Source: Bacteroidota bacterium (GTDB taxonomy: Bacteria > Bacteroidota > Bacteroidia > Chitinophagales > Saprospiraceae). Taken from it: 64,000 bases of DNA. The notes beneath the pieces are model-generated. The model was not told the origin of the DNA. It did not search any database and saw nothing but the letters and a program-made list of their open reading frames with translations. The stretch's first letter is position 1; every line of letters starts with the position of its first letter. The stretch spans positions 17,501 to 81,500 of the forward strand of contig JAIUPL010000025.1 in NCBI GenBank assembly GCA_020160935.1, in the 5' to 3' direction. Positions 58,937-64,000 of the stretch are shown piece by piece. A program made the position numbers and the translations under genes.

Positions 58937-59932
58937 ATGAAAAATACAAGCGATATGGAAACGCTGGGCCGCTACATCCAGGCGGAAAGCGCATTTCTGG
59001 AACCCTTGCTGGCAGCCACAGCGCAGGTTATTGTGGGGCAAAAAGGCATGGTGGAGCGACTGCTGGTCGGGCTGCTTACCAAAGGCCACATCCTGCTGGA
59101 AGGCATGCCGGGTCTGGCTAAAACACTGGCTATCAAAACCTTGTCGCAGGCGGTGGACGCGCATTTCAGCCGGATACAGTTTACACCCGATCTTTTGCCT
59201 GCCGACGTGGTGGGTACGCAGATTTACAACCCGGCCAAAGGCGAGTTTTCGATACGCAAAGGGCCCATTTTTGCCAATTTTGTGCTGGCTGACGAAATCA
59301 ACCGCGCGCCCGCCAAGGTGCAAAGCGCCCTGCTGGAGGCCATGCAGGAACGCCAGGTAACCATCGGTTCTGAAACATTTCACCTGAAAGAACCTTTCCT
59401 GGTACTGGCTACTCAAAACCCCATCGAACAGGAAGGAACGTACCCGCTTCCCGAAGCGCAGGTCGACCGCTTTCTCTTGAAAGTTAAAATTTCCTATCCC
59501 CAGCAGGAAGACGAGCGTGGCATCATCCGCCGTTTTTTGAACGACGATGAGCCCGAAGTGAAAAAAGTGGTGTCGATGGAAACCCTGCTCAATGCCCGGA
59601 AGGCTGTGACGAAGATTTACCTCGACGAAAAAATAGAGCAATACATCCTTGACATCATCTTTGCTACGCGTACGCCACAGCAATATGGCCTGCAAAATAT
59701 TGCGCCCATGATCAGTTACGGCGCTTCGCCGCGTGCGAGCCTTGCGCTGGCCCGTGCTGCCCGCGCCATGGCTTTTCTCGACCGTCGCGCTTTTGTGACA
59801 CCCGACGATGTGCGCGCTATTTGCCCGGATGTGTTGCGCCACCGCATTGGCCTCACCTACGAAGCACAGGCGGAGAATATGACCCAGGAGGATATTGTGG
59901 CGCGGATATTGGGTACGATTGTCATCCCTTAA
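58937..59932 (+). CDS. MoxR-family AAA ATPase
   Basis: 331 residues from the ATG at 58937 (MKNTSDMETLGRYIQAESAF). AAA_3 domain: IVGQKGMVERLLVGLL, GHILLEGMPGLAKTLAIKTL (Walker A variant GMPGLAKT), FANFVLADEINRAPAKVQSA (Walker B) and ATQNPIEQEGTYPLPEAQVDRF (sensor 1). A C-terminal lid with PRASLALARAARAMAF follows. MoxR ATPases are thought to act as chaperones that load metals or fold von Willebrand-A proteins. It opens the operon moxR, DUF58, BatD-like, batA, batB. Confidence 0.95.
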   Translation: MKNTSDMETLGRYIQAESAFLEPLLAATAQVIVGQKGMVERLLVGLLTKGHILLEGMPGLAKTLAIKTLSQAVDAHFSRIQFTPDLLPADVVGTQIYNPAKGEFSIRKGPIFANFVLADEINRAPAKVQSALLEAMQERQVTIGSETFHLKEPFLVLATQNPIEQEGTYPLPEAQVDRFLLKVKISYPQQEDERGIIRRFLNDDEPEVKKVVSMETLLNARKAVTKIYLDEKIEQYILDIIFATRTPQQYGLQNIAPMISYGASPRASLALARAARAMAFLDRRAFVTPDDVRAICPDVLRHRIGLTYEAQAENMTQEDIVARILGTIVIP

Positions 59933-60166
59933 TAGTTATCAGTTATTGGTTATTGGTTATCGGGGCAGGTAAGGGTTTGTTTGATCATATTCTTTGGCAT
60001 CCCTGATAGAGTGGCTATTCATTGGTGAGCATCAACCCTTACCTGTCCTGATAACCAATAACTAATAACTGATAACTAAAACGATTCCCGAAATGCTACA
60101 GAAAACGAGCAAACAAACCCTTATCTGCCCTGATAACCAATAACCAATAACCAATAACTAATAACC
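59933..60166. repeat. Family-B element with one left and two right arms
   Basis: Left arm ~59933-59979 (GTTATTG words, then CGGGGCAGGTAAGGGTTT), right arm 60034-60079, then a second right arm ~60115-60166 after a spacer with ACGATTCCCGA and AAAACGAGCAAA. The second right arm matches the left arm at least as well. The loop at 59996-60015 is GGCATCCCTGATAGAGTGGC. It separates moxR from DUF58. Confidence 0.95.
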
Positions 60167-60170
60167 CAAA

Positions 60171-61055
60171 ATGGATTCCGCCGAACTTCTCAAAAAAGTC
60201 CGCAAGATCGAGATCAAAACCCGCGGACTGAGCAGCCACCTTTTCACGGGCGGCTATCACAGTGCCTTTAAGGGTCGCGGTATGTCGTTCAGCGATGTGC
60301 GGGCCTACCACCCTGGCGACGACGTGCGGGCCATCGACTGGAATGTGACGGCGCGTACGGGCGATGCCTATATCAAGGTGTTCGAAGAAGAGCGTGAAAA
60401 CACAGTGATGCTGCTGGTCGACATCAGCGGGTCGGCCGTGTTTGGCAGCCATACACAGTTTAAAGAAGAATACCTGACGGAGTTGTGCGGTGTGCTGGCA
60501 TTTTCGGCCATTGCCAACAACGACAAGGTAGGCGTCATGCTGTTTTCCGATCATACGGAGTTGTTTATTCCCCCGCAAAAAGGCAAACAGCACATCCTGC
60601 GCATCATCCGGGAAATTTTGACGGCCAAACCCACGGGCCGCGGAACGGATATTGCAGGCGCACTTCAGTTTGTACACAATGCCCTGAAAAAACGCTGCGT
60701 GTGTTTTGTATTGTCCGATTTTCTGGACGATAAATATGAACGGGCATTGGGCATTTTGGCGCGGCAGCATGATTGTATCGGTATTCATTGCTGGGATGCG
60801 CTCGAACGCGATTTGCCGGATGTGGGTATACTACGTGTAGCCGATGCCGAAACGGGACAGCAGATATGGGTCGACACGACCAGTATTCGCTTGCGCCGAC
60901 AATATGCCCACACCTTCGAAACGCATCTGGAGGCTACGCGCAGCCTGTTTCGGCGCGTGGGCGCTGATTTTTTGAGTCTGCGCACCGATCAGCCGTATGT
61001 GCAGGCCCTGTTGCAATTTTTTAACCGCCGCTCGCGCACCGTTGCGCATGGATAA
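60171..61055 (+). CDS. DUF58 domain protein
   Basis: 294 residues, soluble. Contains the DUF58 signature YHPGDDVRAIDWNVTARTGDAY and a von Willebrand-A-like core with MLLVDISGSAVFG (MIDAS-like DxSxS, here DISGS) and DKVGVMLFSD. DUF58 proteins travel with MoxR; they are taken to be the adaptor or client in that system. Here it follows moxR and precedes a BatD-like gene, the usual order in Bacteroidota. The start ATG (MDSAELLKKVRKIEIKTRG) is just after the family-B repeat. Confidence in family is high. Confidence 0.94.
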   Translation: MDSAELLKKVRKIEIKTRGLSSHLFTGGYHSAFKGRGMSFSDVRAYHPGDDVRAIDWNVTARTGDAYIKVFEEERENTVMLLVDISGSAVFGSHTQFKEEYLTELCGVLAFSAIANNDKVGVMLFSDHTELFIPPQKGKQHILRIIREILTAKPTGRGTDIAGALQFVHNALKKRCVCFVLSDFLDDKYERALGILARQHDCIGIHCWDALERDLPDVGILRVADAETGQQIWVDTTSIRLRRQYAHTFETHLEATRSLFRRVGADFLSLRTDQPYVQALLQFFNRRSRTVAHG

Positions 61056-61070
61056 GTATTGAAATGGCCC

Positions 61071-62000
61071 ATGTTAAATAAAAGCCTGTTTATCATTGCA
61101 TTGTGTGTTGGGGCGGCCGCGCTGTCGGCCCAGGCAGTAGCCAATGCCGTGCTGAACAAAGCGGTGGTGGAAACGGGCGATACCTTTAGCATGCGTATTC
61201 TGGTAAACAATGCACCTGCAGAACCCATCAAAGTGGATTTTTCGCCCTGGGCCCCCACACTTACTTCTGAAAATATCCTTTCGGAATCGGCATGGAGCAG
61301 GAATGGTCGCCGCTGGCAACGGCAATACACCTTGCTGTTGTTCGACAGTGCACGACTGGAATTGCCGCCGCTGAATATCATTTTGCGAAATGGGGAAAAA
61401 CTACCCACCAATCCCGTAGAGTTGTCGGTTACGCCTACACCCGGCGGCTCTGAAGTGTCGGATGCCGACACCATCCGCGATATTCAGCGCGAACCCGAGC
61501 ACTGGACTGATTACTGGCCCTGGGCAGCCGCGGGGCTGGCACTGATTTTTTTACTGGTATTTTTCAGGCGGAAAAAACTGCAACCCCTGCCACAGGTTAT
61601 TGTACCGCCGCCGCCGCTTCAAGTGCCGCCACATGAAATTGCACTGAAACAATTGGCGGCACTGGAACATCAAAAACCCTGGAAAAACGGCCGTACGGAC
61701 GCTTTTTATGCCGATCTGAGTATGATTCTGCGCACGTATCTGGAACAACGTTTTCAAATTCCCGCGCTGGAATCTACCACCCGCGAGATTATGCCTTTGC
61801 TGAAAAATACAAATTTCCCGGCATCGCTCACAAAAGCCTTGCAAGAGATTCTGTTTCAATCGGATATGGCAAAATTTGCTGCACAAGCACCTGAAGAACA
61901 ACAACATGAGAAAAACCTGCACAGCGCCCGTCAGGTAGTCATGTCGAGCGCTGGAATTGCCCCCACCACAACCACTTCAACCCTCTACTCCAACCTCTAA
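61071..62000 (+). CDS. BatD-like exported membrane protein
   Basis: 309 residues from the ATG at 61071 (MLNKSLFIIALCVGAAALSA, signal); a TTG 12 bases up is possible. Beta-rich extracytoplasmic part (VVETGDTFSMRILVNNAPAE ... LPTNPVELSVTPTPGG), one helix (WPWAAAGLALIFLLVFFRRK, about 150-170), then a soluble C-terminal domain with RTDAFYADLSMILRTYLEQR. This plan matches the small proteins between DUF58 and batA in bat operons. It probably holds the Bat VWA proteins together. The final residues TLYSNL are repeat-like sequence. Confidence 0.82.
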   Translation: MLNKSLFIIALCVGAAALSAQAVANAVLNKAVVETGDTFSMRILVNNAPAEPIKVDFSPWAPTLTSENILSESAWSRNGRRWQRQYTLLLFDSARLELPPLNIILRNGEKLPTNPVELSVTPTPGGSEVSDADTIRDIQREPEHWTDYWPWAAAGLALIFLLVFFRRKKLQPLPQVIVPPPPLQVPPHEIALKQLAALEHQKPWKNGRTDAFYADLSMILRTYLEQRFQIPALESTTREIMPLLKNTNFPASLTKALQEILFQSDMAKFAAQAPEEQQHEKNLHSARQVVMSSAGIAPTTTTSTLYSNL

Positions 62001-62061
62001 CCCTCAACTCTTCAACCCCTCAACTTCTCAACTAGTCTCACCTTCTCACCTCTCACCTCTC
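61974..62061 (+). repeat. CAACCCTC and CTCACCTC word array, single arm
   Basis: CTTCAACC/CTCCAACC/CTCAACTC words run from the end of the BatD-like gene to 62030, then CTCACCTT/CTCACCTC words to ~62061, just before the batA start. It joins words of two families seen as separate arms elsewhere. No inverted arm is found. Confidence 0.8.
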
Positions 62062-62065
62062 TTCC

Positions 62066-63055
62066 ATGTCCTTCGCCCAACCGTACTGGCTTTTGCTCCT
62101 GCTCCTCCTGCCCCTGCTGGCATGGATATACCGCCGTGCAGCCACCGAGCGGCACGTAGCGTTGCAGGTATCGCGCCAGCAGGCCATGCGAGGGGTGCGC
62201 ACCTGGGTGGTCTATGCCCGCAAGTGGATTCAGGGATTGCGCTGGCTGGTGCTGGCACTGATGATGGTGGCCATGGCGCGGCCGCAGAAAAAGTGGTTTG
62301 AGCAAAAAATAGAAGCCGAAGCCATCGATATTATGCTGGTGATGGACGTGTCGGCGAGTATGTTGAGCAAGGATTTTTCGCCCGACAGGCTGACAGTAGC
62401 CAAGCAGGTGGCCGCTGATTTTGTGTCAAGAAGGCGATACGACCGCCTGGGGCTGGTGGTGTTTTCGGGTGGCGCATTCACGCAATGCCCACTCACGGCC
62501 GACCACCGCATTTTACAGGCATTTATCAACAACCTGCAGGTGGGGCGACTGAAAGATGGCACGGCCATCGGCATGGGACTGGCAACGGCGCTCAACCATT
62601 TCAAGGATTCCCAAACCGCCAGTAAGGTGGTGATCCTGCTGACCGACAGCGAACAAAATGCCGGTGCCATGGGCCCTTTGCAGGCGGCAGAAATTGCCAA
62701 AGCCCTCGGCGTTCGGGTATATACCATCGGCTTGGGTGCAGATGGTACGGTGATGTCGCCCGTTTCTCGCAATTTCGACGGGACGTATAACTATGGCGCC
62801 CGCAACATGACGTTTAACACAGCATTGCTGGAAGAAATGGCACAGATCAGCGGAGGTCGGTTTTTCCGGGCAAAATCATCGCAAGACCTGGAAGATATGT
62901 ACACTTCCATCGATCAACTGGAAAAAACAAAAATCACGAACACCCGTGTAAGTCGTACCCTCGATCTGTATTTCTGGCTGCTGGATGCGGCATTTTGCCT
63001 GCTGGTGCTGGAAATGTTGTTGAGATGGGGGCCGTTGCGGGTGATTACCGTTTAG
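62066..63055 (+). CDS. batA: BatA-type von Willebrand-A membrane protein
   Basis: 329 residues. N-terminal helix YWLLLLLLLPLLAWIYRRA and a second around WIQGLRWLVLALMMVAMARP, then a VWA domain: IDIMLVMDVSASMLSKDFSP (MIDAS DxSxS), GLVVFSGGAFTQCPLT, VVILLTDSEQN. A C-terminal helix (LYFWLLDAAFCLLVLEMLL) ends it. The plan fits BatA of the Bacteroides aerotolerance operon: membrane-anchored with the VWA domain in the periplasm. The metal site looks intact. The stop TAG is the first part of the family-B repeat. Confidence 0.92.
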   Translation: MSFAQPYWLLLLLLLPLLAWIYRRAATERHVALQVSRQQAMRGVRTWVVYARKWIQGLRWLVLALMMVAMARPQKKWFEQKIEAEAIDIMLVMDVSASMLSKDFSPDRLTVAKQVAADFVSRRRYDRLGLVVFSGGAFTQCPLTADHRILQAFINNLQVGRLKDGTAIGMGLATALNHFKDSQTASKVVILLTDSEQNAGAMGPLQAAEIAKALGVRVYTIGLGADGTVMSPVSRNFDGTYNYGARNMTFNTALLEEMAQISGGRFFRAKSSQDLEDMYTSIDQLEKTKITNTRVSRTLDLYFWLLDAAFCLLVLEMLLRWGPLRVITV

Positions 63056-63323
63056 TTATCAGTTATTGGTTATTGGTTATTGGTTATCAGGACAGGTAAG
63101 GGTTGGTGACCACGAATGAATGGCTTCTTAATCAGTGATACCAAAAAATATGGGCAAACCAACCCTTACCTGTCCTGATAACCAATAACCAATAACTGAT
63201 AACCAATAACTGATAACCAATAACGGATAACCAATAACTAAACCGATTCCCGAGCGGCCAAATAAAACGAGCAAATCAACCCTTACCTGTCCTGATAACC
63301 AATAACCAATAACCAATAACTAA
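63053..63323. repeat. Family-B element with one left and two right arms, batA/batB
   Basis: Left arm ~63053-63106 (GTTATTG words, CAGGACAGGTAAGGGTTGGT), right arm ~63158-63240, then a second right arm ~63278-63323 after a spacer CCGATTCCCGAGCGGCC...AAAACGAGCAAA. The spacer is related to the one at 60080-60114. The loop copy is 63122-63141, GGCTTCTTAATCAGTGATAC. Confidence 0.95.
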
Positions 63324-63324
63324 A

Positions 63325-64000
63325 ATGCAACTCGAAAATCCCGTTCTCCTCCACCTCCTATGGGCCCTGCTCCTGCAGGCAATCCTGCTGGTGGTGTATT
63401 GGCGCTGGCGAAAGCGCACTTTGCGCAGGCTGGGTTCTCCGGCGCTGGCAGAAAGGCTGTTGCTGGGTTTTTCGGAGAAAAGGTTCTGGCTCAAAAATGG
63501 CCTTTTTGCGGCAGCCCTGGCATTGCTGGTGCTGGCTATTGTGAATCCGCGAGCGGCCGTACGCCGAACCCCGCCGCCGCAACTGGGTTCGGATGTATTG
63601 ATCGGGCTGGATATTTCCCGAAGCATGCTGGCAAAAGACGTGTCGCCCAGCCGATTGCAACAGGCCCAGAAAATGATCCGCGAACTGGTTGCTTCTCTGG
63701 AGGGCGAGCGCATTGGACTCCTCTTTTTTGCTGGCGATGCTTATGTGCAAATGCCATTGTCGACCGACTACGAAGCGCTGCTCATGTTCGCCAGCAATGC
63801 AACGCCGGATTACATCACAGATCAGGGCACAGACTTTACGCCGCCCATCGATCTGGCTGCGAGGCTGTTTGCTTCCAATCCGGAATCGGGCCATGCACTT
63901 ATCCTGTTTTCGGATGGCGAGCAGCACAATGGCCTGCCCCTCGAACGCGCCCGGCAGGCCCATGCCGATGGTATGATTATTCATACCGTGAGTCTGGGAG
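63325..64000 (+). CDS. batB: BatB-type von Willebrand-A membrane protein (cut by window edge)
   Basis: ATG at 63325 (MQLENPVLLHLLWALLLQAI). At least 225 residues, still open at the window end. Two early helices (LLHLLWALLLQAILLVVYW and KNGLFAAALALLVLAIVNP), then a VWA domain with VLIGLDISRSMLAKDVSPSR (MIDAS DxSxS; here DISRS), GERIGLLFFAGDAYVQMPLS and HALILFSDGEQH. This is the plan of BatB, usually followed by TPR protein BatC, beyond this window. It pairs with BatA. Nothing in the visible part is broken. Confidence 0.92.
   Translation, partial: MQLENPVLLHLLWALLLQAILLVVYWRWRKRTLRRLGSPALAERLLLGFSEKRFWLKNGLFAAALALLVLAIVNPRAAVRRTPPPQLGSDVLIGLDISRSMLAKDVSPSRLQQAQKMIRELVASLEGERIGLLFFAGDAYVQMPLSTDYEALLMFASNATPDYITDQGTDFTPPIDLAARLFASNPESGHALILFSDGEQHNGLPLERARQAHADGMIIHTVSLG

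Overview
The window looks like the chromosome of a bacterium of the phylum Bacteroidota, most like the Saprospira/Lewinella/Haliscomenobacter side of it. The signs are: two large secreted proteins ending in type IX secretion sorting domains, a TonB-dependent receptor with an outer-membrane beta-barrel, an isoleucyl-tRNA synthetase with a HHVM signature, a moxR-DUF58-bat operon, few clear Shine-Dalgarno sites and several TANNTTTG-like -7 boxes. Coding density is high. I see no rRNA, tRNA, CRISPR array, prophage or insertion-sequence transposase.

Layout. 1-9.9 kb: end of pheT, rny, a secreted unknown, a pRiA4b-ORF3-like gene between twin palindromes, an exported alpha-amylase-family enzyme, an ATP-grasp ligase and a nucleotidyltransferase/GHMP-kinase fusion. 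10-16.6 kb: a membrane glycosyltransferase, nadB, purQ, a membrane protein, a small monooxygenase-fold protein and a JmjC/cupin protein. 16.8-26.4 kb: pepA overlapping an alkaline phosphatase, htpG, a T9SS cargo protein, a membrane protein, a TIR-domain protein and dcd. 26.5-38 kb: many small single-gene units (CoA-binding protein, FolB fused to a cysteine-rich domain, radC, DinB, an epimerase, GT87-like protein, a PLP sulfur-amino-acid enzyme, SH3 protein, TauE/SafE, flippase-like protein). 38-49 kb: a large T9SS cargo, an LpxH-like phosphatase, a TonB receptor, and an operon of SUMF1-like protein, ECF sigma factor and probable anti-sigma factor. 49-58.8 kb: birA, rsfS, ftsH, ileS and a Fic protein. 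58.9-64 kb: moxR, DUF58, a BatD-like protein, batA and the start of batB, which together probably form a MoxR chaperone/von Willebrand-A envelope system.

The most striking feature is between the genes. Almost every longer gap holds a large inverted repeat, often 44-89 bp per arm. The arms are mostly built from 7- or 8-bp words repeated in tandem, with a different word at different loci (AGTCCTG, GTTATCA/G, GAGTTAT, GATGAAT, GTGAGAG, GAGGCAA, GGTTGAGG and others). Elements with unrelated arm words can share inner cores (GTAGAGT followed by TGACC or ACACC) and a loop motif close to GGCATCCCTNATNGAGTGGC. The repeats supply stop codons and C-terminal residues to several genes. I suspect one undescribed family of intergenic hairpins serving as combined translation and transcription stops, but the function is inference.

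A second striking feature is ileS. It carries an in-frame DUF559 endonuclease domain followed by a 38-bp-arm GC-rich palindrome translated in frame, and a separate AT-rich segment in the editing-domain region. Upstream of ileS lies an Ile-rich 19-codon frame followed by a terminator hairpin, a candidate attenuator.
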